Notes: generated from the sequence alone by a model not told the origin. 40,988 nucleotides of DNA from an uncultured Peptococcaceae bacterium (GCA_937988745.1 CALKAR010000134.1:1-40988), one strand, 5' to 3'. Positions 7,055 to 14,516 are shown, numbered from the stretch's first letter. A program made the numbers and translations.

Positions 7055-7312
7055 TTATTGCTGCTGAGTTGGAGGCTGCGGAGCGGCAAAACCACCTTGC
7101 TGGTTCATGAGAGACTGCTCCGCGGCAGCGATCATCTTACGCACCATATGCCCGCCGACCGCACCGCATTCTCGTGACGAAATGTTTCCCCAATAACCTG
7201 TCTGATACTCAGGGTTGATCCCAAGTTCGCTTGCTACTTCGTACTTGAATTTATCCATGGCTTGTGCTGCCTGCGGTACGACGATGCGATTCCGTCTGCT
7301 TCCACGAGCCAT
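7055..7312 (-). CDS. alpha/beta-type small acid-soluble spore protein
   Basis: This is an 85-residue DNA-binding spore protein that coats forespore DNA and protects it from UV and other damage. It has the GPR-protease region KYEVASELGI (23-32) and the second conserved block WGNISSRECGAVGGHMVRKM (41-60). The block contains Trp41, Cys49 and His55; Cys and Trp are uncommon in the well-studied Bacillus members. The C-terminus is rich in Gln and Pro. The start is ATG 7312, with GGGGGAGGTGA upstream. It has its own terminator and a close paralogue at 7421-7690, consistent with monocistronic forespore expression, although I could not define a sigma-G promoter. Confidence 0.96.
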   Translation of the reverse strand: MARGSRRNRIVVPQAAQAMDKFKYEVASELGINPEYQTGYWGNISSRECGAVGGHMVRKMIAAAEQSLMNQQGGFAAPQPPTQQQ

Positions 7313-7383
7313 ATCGTCACCTCCCCCTTAGGCTTCACCAATATGATACCCAGGGAGAAGACAAACTTACGTGGGAAATAAAA

Positions 7384-7410
7384 GCAGAGGGCTCACAACG
7401 GAGCCCTCCA
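7384..7410 (-). terminator. terminator of the distal SASP gene
   Basis: An 8-bp perfect stem GAGGGCTC (7387-7394) with GAGCCCTC (7401-7408) and a 6-base loop. The leftward transcript continues into a T-rich stretch. Confidence 0.75.
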
Positions 7411-7420
7411 TTTTATTCAG

Positions 7421-7690
7421 TTACTGCTGCTGATTACCAGGTTCCTGTGGGAAACGGAAACCGCCAGCGCCTCCTTGGTTAGCAAGGGATTGCTGAGCTG
7501 CGGCAATCATACGCCGTACCATATGTCCTCCCACAGCACCACATTCTCTCGATGAGATGTTGCCCCAATAACCTGATTTGTACTCGGGGTTGATCCCGAG
7601 CTCGGTGGCAACCTCATACTTAAATTGGTTCATTGCCTGATAGGCCTGGGGAATTAATTTGATATTGCTGCTTGAAGATCCAAGTGCCAT
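7421..7690 (-). CDS. alpha/beta-type small acid-soluble spore protein, paralogue
   Basis: An 89-residue SASP, paralogous to the neighbour at 7055-7312. The conserved regions are KYEVATELGI (24-33) and WGNISSRECGAVGGHMVRRM (42-61), again with Trp42, Cys50 and His56. The start is ATG 7690 (MALGSSS), with GGGGGTGA upstream. A longer reading with ten more residues would cover that ribosome site and is not supported. It is flanked by its own terminator. The two genes look like a tandem duplication that kept the unusual Cys-His-containing block. Confidence 0.95.
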   Translation of the reverse strand: MALGSSSSNIKLIPQAYQAMNQFKYEVATELGINPEYKSGYWGNISSRECGAVGGHMVRRMIAAAQQSLANQGGAGGFRFPQEPGNQQQ

Positions 7691-7799
7691 TCTCCATTTC
7701 ACCCCCTTTTCGCCCTGCAAGCTTAATGTTCCCCGTTCACGGAGAACTAAGCAAGTAGACTATTGGGGGAAATGGAAACAACTATTCTATTGCGCTGCT

Positions 7800-7982
7800 T
7801 TAGAGCGAGATAGCTTCAACAGGACACGAATCTGCAGCTTCTTCGCAGCAGCCGGCTGCATCGCAATCAGCACCATCGATTACATGAGCCAAATCGTCGT
7901 CACGCATCTCAAACACTTCTGGACAAAGCTCTGCGCAGAGGCCGCAGCCAATGCAGAGATCATGATCAACTGCTGGATTCAA
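7800..7982 (-). CDS. ferredoxin, single [4Fe-4S] type
   Basis: A 60-residue ferredoxin resembling the Thermotoga/Desulfovibrio monocluster type. The cluster ligands are Cys10, Cys13 and Cys16 (CIGCGLC) plus Cys53 in SCPVEAI. Cys20 and one of Cys45/Cys46 match the pair that forms a structural disulfide in that family. Strong acidity suits an electron carrier for PFOR or other oxidoreductases. The start is TTG 7982 with GAGGAGG eight bases upstream. The rubredoxin gene ends 17 bases upstream, so the two electron carriers are probably cotranscribed. Confidence 0.95.
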   Translation of the reverse strand: MNPAVDHDLCIGCGLCAELCPEVFEMRDDDLAHVIDGADCDAAGCCEEAADSCPVEAISL

Positions 7983-7999
7983 GGTGTATCCTCCTCACA

Positions 8000-8161
8000 T
8001 CAGTCCAATTTTTCGAAAAGGTCCTTACCTACGCCGCAGTCAGGGCATACCCAATCGTCTGGCAGATCTTCGAATGCTGTTCCAGGCTCAATGTCCTGTG
8101 TTGGGTCTCCTTCTGCTGGATCGTAGATGTATCCACAGACTGTGCACTCCCACTTCGCCAA
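8000..8161 (-). CDS. rubredoxin
   Basis: A 53-residue rubredoxin. The two Fe-binding pairs are CTVC (Cys6, Cys9) and CPDC (Cys39, Cys42). Family features YIYDPAEGDP, PGTAFEDLPDDW and the Gly after the second knuckle are all present. The start is TTG 8161, with GAGGTGATCC upstream. Rubredoxin passes electrons to flavodiiron proteins and peroxide-reducing enzymes in anaerobes; a flavodiiron protein lies about 4.6 kb away at 12754-13935. It sits between the OmpH-like gene and the ferredoxin in a leftward run. Confidence 0.97.
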   Translation of the reverse strand: MAKWECTVCGYIYDPAEGDPTQDIEPGTAFEDLPDDWVCPDCGVGKDLFEKLD

Positions 8162-8206
8162 TAGGATCACCTCATTTGATTATTTTTGTTTGGTGGTTCC
8201 CAACCC

Positions 8207-8668
8207 CTAATCCATCCGCAGGTGGGACGGAACAGAGATTCCGTAAGACTTATACATCGCTTCCAGCACACTTGGGGTCAGATTGACACCACCTGCAATA
8301 ACAATACCTTCAGGTATTACGACGTCAATACCATATTCCCCTGCTACTTCCTCAATTACCTTTTGCACCGCGGTGATAATAAATATACGCAGCTCATCGG
8401 CAATAATCTCTAAGCGAGCTTCGTACTTAGCTGCTAGTTCTTCTAAATTAGCGTCTTCGCCCAGTGCACTTGCTTCTGCTTGGAATTCTGCAGTAAGCCT
8501 TTCTGCTTCCTGCTGAAGTTCAGCATTCTTCATTTCATATTCTGGATGGTTGTTGAATAGGAATTCAAAATCAACATACCCAATAGTTCCTGCAGAGACA
8601 GGTTGTCCCATGAGACAGCCCAGCAAGATTAATGCTAGTCCAAATAATAAAAAACGACGTTTGCTCAA
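8207..8668 (-). CDS. OmpH/Skp family secreted protein
   Basis: A 153-residue exported protein. An N-terminal signal (SKRRFLLFGLALILLGCLMG, cleavage probably after VSA) is followed by GYVDFEFLFNNHPEY, a long charged coiled-coil (about residues 45-100) and the C-terminal IPEGIVIAGGVNLTPSVLEAM. This is the layout of OmpH/Skp proteins, which are periplasmic chaperones in diderm bacteria. A lipobox-like LLGC is present but cleavage there is less likely. I chose TTG 8668 because GGAG sits eight bases upstream; GTG 8677 overlaps that site. The rubredoxin gene follows 45 bases downstream. Its function in a spore-former is unknown. Confidence 0.85.
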   Translation of the reverse strand: MSKRRFLLFGLALILLGCLMGQPVSAGTIGYVDFEFLFNNHPEYEMKNAELQQEAERLTAEFQAEASALGEDANLEELAAKYEARLEIIADELRIFIITAVQKVIEEVAGEYGIDVVIPEGIVIAGGVNLTPSVLEAMYKSYGISVPSHLRMD

Positions 8669-8752
8669 ACCATACACTCCTTCGTTATCTTCATCGCATA
8701 CTAGTATATCTTTTCGCCATGGACCACCGATTGCGGGGGTATGAATACAAGC

Positions 8753-9184
8753 TTAATTAGTCTCTTTTTGGGCCATAAAATCTTTTTCCTGCTCTGCTAG
8801 TTTGGCGATCGTGATGTTTGCTAAGACATTCACAAGCGCCGATTGGGCTTCTTGCCAGACAGAATGGAGTGGACAGCGACCTAAACGGGAGCAGCCTAAT
8901 TCATTTGTCAAGCATCGTGATATAGCCACACGGCCCTCGATTAACTCAATAACGTCTTTAACAGAAATGGAGTTCGGATCCGCGAGCAGGCGCACACCGC
9001 CTCCCGGACCGCGCACTCCTTCAACCCAGCCTTCTGTACCCAAAAGAGCAATAATCTGGGGCAAAAAATTCACAGGAATTTCCTGCCGCAGCGCTATTTC
9101 TTTGGAAGATATGTACTCCCCCGGATTAAGCGCCAGCTCGATCAGGGCACTAATCGCATATTCAGTTTTCTTCGTAACTTCCAC
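8753..9184 (-). CDS. Rrf2 family transcriptional regulator with three cysteines
   Basis: Rrf2 proteins are dimeric winged-helix regulators; many (IscR, NsrR, RsrR) sense Fe-S status, NO or redox. The N-terminal winged helix begins KKTEYAISALIELA, the wing is GPGGGVRL, and a C-terminal helix carries the potential cluster ligands CLTNELGCSRLGRCP. Spacing C-x6-C-x5-C is that of Fe-S-type members. The start is probably GTG 9184 with GGGGTGA upstream; GTG 9193 overlaps that site. A perfect consensus promoter lies at 9217-9245. The adjacent rubredoxin and ferredoxin genes are candidate targets, but that is inference. Confidence 0.92.
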   Translation of the reverse strand: MEVTKKTEYAISALIELALNPGEYISSKEIALRQEIPVNFLPQIIALLGTEGWVEGVRGPGGGVRLLADPNSISVKDVIELIEGRVAISRCLTNELGCSRLGRCPLHSVWQEAQSALVNVLANITIAKLAEQEKDFMAQKETN

Positions 9185-9216
9185 ACTATTCACCCCAGTA
9201 TGTTACGCCTACAAAA

Positions 9217-9245
9217 ATTATACGTCTCGATATAACGGTTGTCAA
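9217..9245 (-). promoter_or_regulatory. consensus promoter of the Rrf2 gene
   Basis: TTGACA (9245-9240), 17-base spacer and TATAAT (9222-9217) on the minus strand, about 33 bases before the start codon. Such a strong promoter in front of a repressor gene suggests autorepression, but no operator could be defined. Confidence 0.82.
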
Positions 9246-9278
9246 GGAATGGAAACGACTCTGTAAGCCCGCATGCTG

Positions 9279-9308
9279 TTGCAGGTTTGTCCGCAACTTT
9301 GATAGAAT
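9279..9308 (+). promoter_or_regulatory. putative promoter of the Ppx/GppA gene
   Basis: TTGCAG (9279-9284), 18-base spacer and TAGAAT (9303-9308), 28 bases before ATG 9337. It is divergent from the Rrf2 promoter. Confidence 0.45.
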
Positions 9309-9336
9309 AATGCTTAGAGGAAGGAAGGGGATCATT

Positions 9337-10842
9337 ATGAAACGCCTGGGAATCATTGACCTCGGTTCGAACTCAGTTCGGCTCATTATCATGCACGTTG
9401 ATGGCACAAATGCTCATCATCAGGTTGAGAATATTAAGGAAACTGTTCGGTTGAGCAGCGGACTTGACCCAGAGGGAAGACTGAACACAGAGGCGTTTCA
9501 ATACGCCGCTGATACCATCAGCCTCTTCGTACGCTTCTGCCAGGCGCGCAATGTAGACCGCATCCTGGCTGTAGCCACAGCCGCAGTGCGCAACGCGCCG
9601 AACGGGCAAGAATTGATCGAGTATATTTATGATAAGACTGGAATCAAGATCCAGGTCTTAACTGGTGAAGAAGAAGCTTACCTTGGCTATGTAGGCCTAG
9701 TCAACTCCACACCGTTTACTGATGGACTAATGGCGGATTTCGGTGGTGGTTCCCTCAAATTATGCGCTTTTGAAGGTCGTGTCAATCAGGCCACAATGAT
9801 CTACGAGTTTGGTGTAGTCACAATAGCCGAACGCTTCAATCTGAAAGACAAACCCGCTCCTTCCGACCTAAAGGCCATGGAAGAGTTCCTTGAGAAGCAG
9901 TTTGAGCGCGTCGGTAGAATTAATGGCCAGCGCCTTCTAATCGGTATCGGAGGTACATTCCGATCCCTTGCCCGAATCTACCGCAGACGCAGGCATTATC
10001 TGCCCGATATCACTGATGGCATCGAAATCCCTGCGGAGGATGTTCGGGAGATATACGCCATGCTTTCACAAATGAGCCATGCCGAGCGCTTAGAAGTGCC
10101 TGGGCTTGAACCAGCCCGTGCTGATTTGATTGTAGCCGGTACTGGCATTATCTTGAAGCTGATGGAAGCAATTCAGGCTGAGAAAGTGGTCGTCAGCACA
10201 GCCAGCATCAGGGACGGCATTTTCTACAAATATCTGCTGCCGCGTGATCCGATCTTGTTCAATGTGTTATCCCATCATATGGAGAACTTAATTCGGTATC
10301 ATCGCTTGGATGAGAACCACCTACGGCGAGTTTCGAATCTGGCAGTTACACTATTCGACCAGCTGCAGCCGATCCACAAAATGGGCAGCTTTGCACGTAG
10401 ACTGCTCTTAATCGCTGGACTGCTTCATGAAATTGGGCAGGTCATTTCTGTGGAGAGTCTTGAGAAACACACTCTCTATATGCTTCTGCATACGCCTTTT
10501 ATCGGCCTTACCCAGAGAGAACGTGTGATGACAGCGTTCCTAGCTGCATGCCATGACGAAATCTACCTACCTGACTTTGACGAGTATGTGGAAAGAGGCC
10601 CACTCCTTCCTGAAGACAAAGACATTATCATCAAGCTCAGCCCGCTCCTCCAGATCACACACAGCTTAGATAGGAGCCATACCGGTGTAGTGATGCAGGT
10701 CTTAACAGAGATCAAAGACGGCGTCTGTGAAATCTCGGTTGTCAGCAAGGCAAACGCCGATCTAGAAATCAAGGACGCGCGCCGGCGAGCTAAAGCATTC
10801 AAGGATATCTACGGATACGATTTGGTTATTAAGCCTCAATGA
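9337..10842 (+). CDS. ppx: exopolyphosphatase / guanosine pentaphosphatase (Ppx/GppA)
   Basis: This 501-residue enzyme belongs to the ASKHA superfamily and releases phosphate from polyphosphate or pppGpp. The N-terminal half has the phosphate-binding loop IDLGSNSVRLII, the region TGEEEAYLGY with the catalytic Glu, and DFGGGSLKL, a second phosphate loop. The C-terminal half is an HD-type helical domain (AGLLHEIGQ). The start is ATG 9337, with AGGAAGGGG six bases upstream. It is monocistronic, with no polyphosphate kinase nearby. Its stop overlaps the convergent ABC ATPase gene by 14 bases. Which substrate dominates cannot be told from sequence. Confidence 0.93.
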   Translation: MKRLGIIDLGSNSVRLIIMHVDGTNAHHQVENIKETVRLSSGLDPEGRLNTEAFQYAADTISLFVRFCQARNVDRILAVATAAVRNAPNGQELIEYIYDKTGIKIQVLTGEEEAYLGYVGLVNSTPFTDGLMADFGGGSLKLCAFEGRVNQATMIYEFGVVTIAERFNLKDKPAPSDLKAMEEFLEKQFERVGRINGQRLLIGIGGTFRSLARIYRRRRHYLPDITDGIEIPAEDVREIYAMLSQMSHAERLEVPGLEPARADLIVAGTGIILKLMEAIQAEKVVVSTASIRDGIFYKYLLPRDPILFNVLSHHMENLIRYHRLDENHLRRVSNLAVTLFDQLQPIHKMGSFARRLLLIAGLLHEIGQVISVESLEKHTLYMLLHTPFIGLTQRERVMTAFLAACHDEIYLPDFDEYVERGPLLPEDKDIIIKLSPLLQITHSLDRSHTGVVMQVLTEIKDGVCEISVVSKANADLEIKDARRRAKAFKDIYGYDLVIKPQ

Positions 10843-11503
10843 TCTGTCCATCCCGCATGGTGATAATCTGATCACACGTATCAGCTACAGCGCGGTCATG
10901 AGTTACGATTAGGCATATTCTTTCGGGACTGCGCACGCTGTGCAGTAGTTCTAGAATAACCTGTCCAGTTTTGCTGTCTAATTCACCAGTGGGTTCATCA
11001 GCCAATATCAAAGTGGGATCATTGACCAAGGCCCGGGCAACAGCAACCCGGGCCTTTTCTCCTCCGGACAGCTGGGAGGGCCTATGGTGTAGGCGTTGGC
11101 CCAAGCCTACCTTTTCAAGAAGTTCAACCGCCTTCTCTTGTGCCTGTCTGCGCTTAACACCAGCATAGCGCTGAGGCAGCATAACATTTTCAAGGGCAGT
11201 CAGAGATTCAATTAAATAGTGGTTCTGGAAAATGAAACCGATCTTAGTGCCGCGAATCTGCCACAGCGCGGCAGGAGGTATGTCTTGAACCTCTATTCCA
11301 TCAAGTCTCATGATGCCAGCCGTTGGTTTGTCCAAACAGCCCAACACATTTAAAAGTGTAGACTTTCCTGAACCTGAAGGACCCATAATTGCCTTAAAAT
11401 CGCCACCAGTAAACATCAGATTGATATTGTCAAGAGCCTTTACCTCTGCGGCACCTTGGTTGTATATCTTGCAGACTCCCTCCAGGTGCACTTCCGCTGC
11501 CAT
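10829..11503 (-). CDS. ABC transporter ATP-binding protein (MacB/LolD type)
   Basis: The 224-residue ATPase has Walker A GPSGSGKST, a Q-loop in FIFQNHYLIESLTALENVMLP, signature LSGGE, Walker B LILADEP followed by TGELDS, and the H-loop THD. The TGELDS and ENVMLP patterns place it with MacB/LolD/FtsE ATPases, which drive mechanotransmission rather than classic import. The permease gene ends one base upstream. The pair would power extrusion of a peptide, lipoprotein, antibiotic or other envelope substrate. No periplasmic adaptor gene is adjacent. The 3' end overlaps the convergent ppx gene. Confidence 0.95.
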   Translation of the reverse strand: MAAEVHLEGVCKIYNQGAAEVKALDNINLMFTGGDFKAIMGPSGSGKSTLLNVLGCLDKPTAGIMRLDGIEVQDIPPAALWQIRGTKIGFIFQNHYLIESLTALENVMLPQRYAGVKRRQAQEKAVELLEKVGLGQRLHHRPSQLSGGEKARVAVARALVNDPTLILADEPTGELDSKTGQVILELLHSVRSPERICLIVTHDRAVADTCDQIITMRDGQIIEA

Positions 11504-11504
11504 T

Positions 11505-12641
11505 TCATTCCCTCCTCAGCGCCTCTACACAGTCGAGACGGGATGCGCGATAAGCCGGATAAACGCCCGCCAAGACTCCCAACAGCAGAGAGAAAACCAA
11601 AGTGAGAAGAACTAAGCGTGGACTGATGTAGAAGATCTCAACGCCCCGAGCAGCGGTCAGCTGATTTCCGATCCGAACCAAGAGAGAACCGATTCCCAAT
11701 CCCAAGAGGCCCCCTATTAGGCCAATCGCACCCGACTCTAAGAGAAATTCCATCACAATCGTTCGCGGTCTTGCGCCGATGGCCATCTTAACACCAATCT
11801 CTCGGATGCGCTCTGAAATTGACATCATCATAGTATTGATCACCGCAAGACCTCCTACCACCAACGCAACTACCGCCGCACCCCCAATAATTAGGTTGAT
11901 GACGAGTACAGCTTGGTCAAGAATCTCCTTGGCAGCTTTAGGGGAAAGCACGAGTATATTACCTATTTCCTGCTGGAGAGTGCGGGCAAGGTCTTCCGGA
12001 TCTACCTCCGGTTCCCAAACCACTGCCGCAGAGGTAGCTAGACTGCTTCCTCCATATCCCAGGAGTCGTCGTCCCGCCTCGATGTGAATCAGTGCCATAT
12101 TATCGGGCCCCGAAAGGGTCTTTTCTAGAATTCCCAGAACCTCAAAGTTTTCGCCATTCAGCGTTACCATGTCGCCTACCTGAGCTTCTAAACGTTTGGC
12201 CAGATCCGCTCCTAAGACGGTGCCCTTCACATGTTCTGGCATAAGCATTTTCCCGTACCGGACTCGAAGCGATTGCCATTCATTATGACCTGACTCTAGA
12301 TCTACCGCCTGTATCATTGGTGGCATGCCTAGCGTGAAGGAAAATCCATCGTTCAGCTCGAGCATAATGTTAATCCGTGGAACCACAGCCTTAACTCCTT
12401 CGAGTCTGGCCATCTGCTCCAGATGCTCTTGAGTAAAGACTCCGCCGCCCGTGAAGCTTCCCCGCCCTTTGGGCATCACCATGATCTGCGCAGCAAAAAA
12501 CTGTTCTGTGAGAGACAGCATGGCATTGATGCGTTCCACCATGGCACCCAACACAGTTAGAGCCAAAATCCCCACAAATACTCCGCCGATTGTCAGCAGA
12601 GAGCGACCCTTTTGACGAGCTAAATTCCGCAGAACATCCAA
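11505..12641 (-). CDS. MacB-like ABC transporter permease (FtsX domain)
   Basis: The 378-residue permease begins with a short cytoplasmic segment and membrane helix 1 (about residues 16-38). A large extracytoplasmic MacB_PCD domain follows (about 40-250), then three C-terminal helices of the FtsX domain. The signature SISERIREIGVKMAIGARPR lies at the coupling region, followed by FLLESGAIGLIGGLLG. Four membrane segments in total is the MacB/LolC arrangement. The start is TTG 12641 with GGGGGAAGAG upstream. It forms a two-gene operon with the ATPase downstream. Substrate unknown. Confidence 0.94.
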   Translation of the reverse strand: MDVLRNLARQKGRSLLTIGGVFVGILALTVLGAMVERINAMLSLTEQFFAAQIMVMPKGRGSFTGGGVFTQEHLEQMARLEGVKAVVPRINIMLELNDGFSFTLGMPPMIQAVDLESGHNEWQSLRVRYGKMLMPEHVKGTVLGADLAKRLEAQVGDMVTLNGENFEVLGILEKTLSGPDNMALIHIEAGRRLLGYGGSSLATSAAVVWEPEVDPEDLARTLQQEIGNILVLSPKAAKEILDQAVLVINLIIGGAAVVALVVGGLAVINTMMMSISERIREIGVKMAIGARPRTIVMEFLLESGAIGLIGGLLGLGIGSLLVRIGNQLTAARGVEIFYISPRLVLLTLVFSLLLGVLAGVYPAYRASRLDCVEALRRE

Positions 12642-12711
12642 CTCTCTTCCCCCAATCAGTTCTTGTCTTAGTGTGGGGATTGGACCGCAGCGTAATTCTC
12701 CTTATAGACAA

Positions 12712-12740
12712 CCAAAAACCTGGCACAAAGGCCAGGTTTT
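12712..12740 (-). terminator. terminator of the flavodiiron gene
   Basis: A perfect 10-bp stem AAAACCTGGC (12715-12724) with GCCAGGTTTT (12731-12740), a 6-base loop and a continued T-run leftward, 14 bases after the flavodiiron stop. Confidence 0.87.
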
Positions 12741-12753
12741 CTGAAATAACCGC

Positions 12754-13935
12754 TTACTGCAGACCTTCTGCCATGTGGCGGCCTAGGTCCAGGCAGCGCT
12801 CTTCATCTTCAGGCGTTAAACCAAAACGAACTCTAACTGGCGGATGGGAAACTACCAAGCGCATTTTTTCCAACCGCTCCTCCAACAGGTCTACCGCTTC
12901 ACCGCTCCAACCGTAGTTGCCAAACACGGCAGCAGCTTTCCCACGGGCTGTAATCGCACTAATCTTGTCTAAAGCACGCCAGACCGGAGGTACAACGTTA
13001 GCGTTCATTGTTGGCGAGCCGATAATTAATGCGTCGAAGTCTTCGAAGATGTCGTCCAGTATCCGTTCAGGAGTAAGCGCAACGTCTACCAGCACAACGT
13101 CAACTCCTCCGACTTCATTGGCTCCCTCCGCAATCAGTTCTGCCATGCGTTTGGTATGACCATAGGCAGAGACATATCCGACGACAATTTTCTTAGTGTC
13201 TCGTTCATCTTCAGTGCTCCAGCGGCGGTAAAGATCGATAGTGCGCCACGGATCCTGATCGAGTATCGGACCGTGACCGGTAGCAATTAAGTCAATGTGC
13301 AGATCCGCAATTTTAGCGACAGCTTCCTGAATCTTCGGCTTGAAAGGACTCATAATGCTGTCGAAATAATAGCGCACCGCTTCAGTGAAATCTTCTTCCT
13401 GCTCGCTCTCCAATAGCTTTCCTTGAGGCGGGCTGTAGTGGCAGCCAAATGCATCACAGGTAAAGATGACGCCTTCCCCTTCTAAATACGAAAACATCGT
13501 ATCTGGCCAATGCAGAAAAGGAGCCATAATAAAGCGCAGGCGGCGTCCACCTAAATCTAGAACGTCGTTGTCCCGAACCACATTAGCATCGAAGTCCATG
13601 TTGACCTGCTCACGCAGGAACTGGATTGCAGCCCGAGACCCATGGACTTTTAAATGGGGAGCCCTGCGCAGCAGTTCTTTTACTGCTCCAGAATGATCCG
13701 GCTCGGTATGATTAACAATTAGGTGTTTAAGATCAGCCAGATCAATTTTCTCTTCGAGCTTAGCAAAAAATTCCTCGCTGAACTCTTTCTTCACTGTATC
13801 TACAAGAGCAGGTTCATCAGCTTCAATCAAATATGCGTTGTAAGTGGTGCCCCACTGAGTGGGTATGACAACATCAAAGATTTCTAGATCAGGATCGAGT
13901 ACGCCTACCCAATGAATACCCTTGCGTAACTCCAC
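12754..13935 (-). CDS. fprA: flavodiiron protein (A-type, FprA)
   Basis: This enzyme reduces O2 to water and/or NO to N2O in anaerobes. The N-terminal metallo-beta-lactamase-like domain carries the di-iron ligands His76, Glu78, Asp80 and His81 (HTEPDH), His142, Asp161 and His221. A C-terminal flavodoxin domain (about 246-390) has the FMN loop SAYGHT and SPTMNANVVP. At 393 residues with no extra C-terminal domain it is class A, which usually takes electrons from rubredoxin; a rubredoxin is encoded at 8000-8161. The start is GTG 13935 with GAGGGG upstream. The gene is monocistronic, with its own promoter, Fur-like operator and terminator. Confidence 0.97.
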   Translation of the reverse strand: MELRKGIHWVGVLDPDLEIFDVVIPTQWGTTYNAYLIEADEPALVDTVKKEFSEEFFAKLEEKIDLADLKHLIVNHTEPDHSGAVKELLRRAPHLKVHGSRAAIQFLREQVNMDFDANVVRDNDVLDLGGRRLRFIMAPFLHWPDTMFSYLEGEGVIFTCDAFGCHYSPPQGKLLESEQEEDFTEAVRYYFDSIMSPFKPKIQEAVAKIADLHIDLIATGHGPILDQDPWRTIDLYRRWSTEDERDTKKIVVGYVSAYGHTKRMAELIAEGANEVGGVDVVLVDVALTPERILDDIFEDFDALIIGSPTMNANVVPPVWRALDKISAITARGKAAAVFGNYGWSGEAVDLLEERLEKMRLVVSHPPVRVRFGLTPEDEERCLDLGRHMAEGLQ

Positions 13936-13954
13936 ATAATCAACCCCTCGATAT

Positions 13955-13969
13955 TGATAATCGTTATCA
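13955..13969. promoter_or_regulatory. Fur-box-like operator upstream of fprA
   Basis: TGATAAT-C-GTTATCA is a 7-1-7 inverted repeat differing at one base from the Bacillus Fur consensus TGATAATnATTATCA. Viewed as hexamers, TGATAA-TCG-TTATCA is a perfect palindrome. It begins 7 bases downstream of the -10 element and so overlaps the expected start of transcription, a classic repressor position. Fur, or possibly another Fur-family member (PerR, Zur), is the inferred ligand. Confidence 0.75.
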
Positions 13970-13976
13970 TATATCT

Positions 13977-14005
13977 ATTATGGGGCTTATTTCTGGTTTT
14001 GGCAA
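13977..14005 (-). promoter_or_regulatory. promoter of fprA
   Basis: TTGCCA (14005-14000), 17-base spacer and CATAAT (13982-13977) on the minus strand. Each hexamer has one mismatch to consensus. The region lies between the msrC stop and the Fur-like box. Confidence 0.7.
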
Positions 14006-14011
14006 GAGTTA

Positions 14012-14476
14012 TTAATCCCAAGAGCACCTTTCGGCCAGAATAGCCGCCACCTTAGTAAGGCCTTCAGCGTCTGCTTCATCGAAACGGCCCAGCTCAGGGC
14101 TGTCGATATCTAAGACACCTAGGAGTCTGCCCTCATATTCTAGGGGAACAACAATCTCCGATCTTGAAGCTGGGTCGCAAACAATATGACCGGGAAACTC
14201 GTTTACATCAGGAACCACCTGAGGCTTACGCTGCAGGGCAGTTGTTCCACAAACCCCTTTACCCAGGGCAATCCTGATACAAGCTGGCTTACCCTGGAAA
14301 GGTCCGAGCACCAGTTCATCACCTTTTAAGATGTAGAATCCGACCCAGTTAATGCGTTCCAATCTTTCATTCAAAAGGGCCGAAGCATTAGCGAGATTCG
14401 CTACCCAATCGCGTTCATCGTCTATCAGAGCATCTAGATCCCGGCACAGCTCAGCATAAAATGTATTTTTATCCAT
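14012..14476 (-). CDS. msrC: free methionine-(R)-sulfoxide reductase (GAF domain)
   Basis: A 154-residue single GAF-domain enzyme that reduces free methionine-R-sulfoxide. Three cysteines, Cys66, Cys76 and Cys100, have exactly the 10- and 24-residue spacings of the E. coli fRMsr catalytic set (84/94/118). The surrounding motifs GKGVCGTTA, GHIVCDPASRSEIVVPL and LGVLDIDSP are typical. The start is ATG 14476, because GGGAGGGG lies directly upstream; an ATG five codons earlier overlaps that site. It sits next to the flavodiiron gene, consistent with a role in oxidant repair. An 8-bp inverted repeat overlaps its ribosome site. Confidence 0.95.
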   Translation of the reverse strand: MDKNTFYAELCRDLDALIDDERDWVANLANASALLNERLERINWVGFYILKGDELVLGPFQGKPACIRIALGKGVCGTTALQRKPQVVPDVNEFPGHIVCDPASRSEIVVPLEYEGRLLGVLDIDSPELGRFDEADAEGLTKVAAILAERCSWD

Positions 14477-14481
14477 CTTGT

Positions 14482-14516
14482 CCCCTCCCATTAGTGACTC
14501 TCTAATGGGAATTATA
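14482..14516 (-). promoter_or_regulatory. inverted repeat at the start of the msrC transcript
   Basis: CCCATTAG (14487-14494) and CTAATGGG (14502-14509) form a perfect 8-bp dyad with a 7-base spacer. Leftward, TATAAT (14516-14511) lies just before it, and the 3' arm runs into the Shine-Dalgarno GGGAGGGG (14489-14482). It could be a repressor operator over +1 or an RNA hairpin that covers the ribosome site. No good -35 is visible. Confidence 0.5.

Noticed and set aside
7313..7799. Sigma-G promoters for the two SASP genes
   Set aside because: Expected on biological grounds, but no pair of elements matched the consensus with acceptable spacing by eye.
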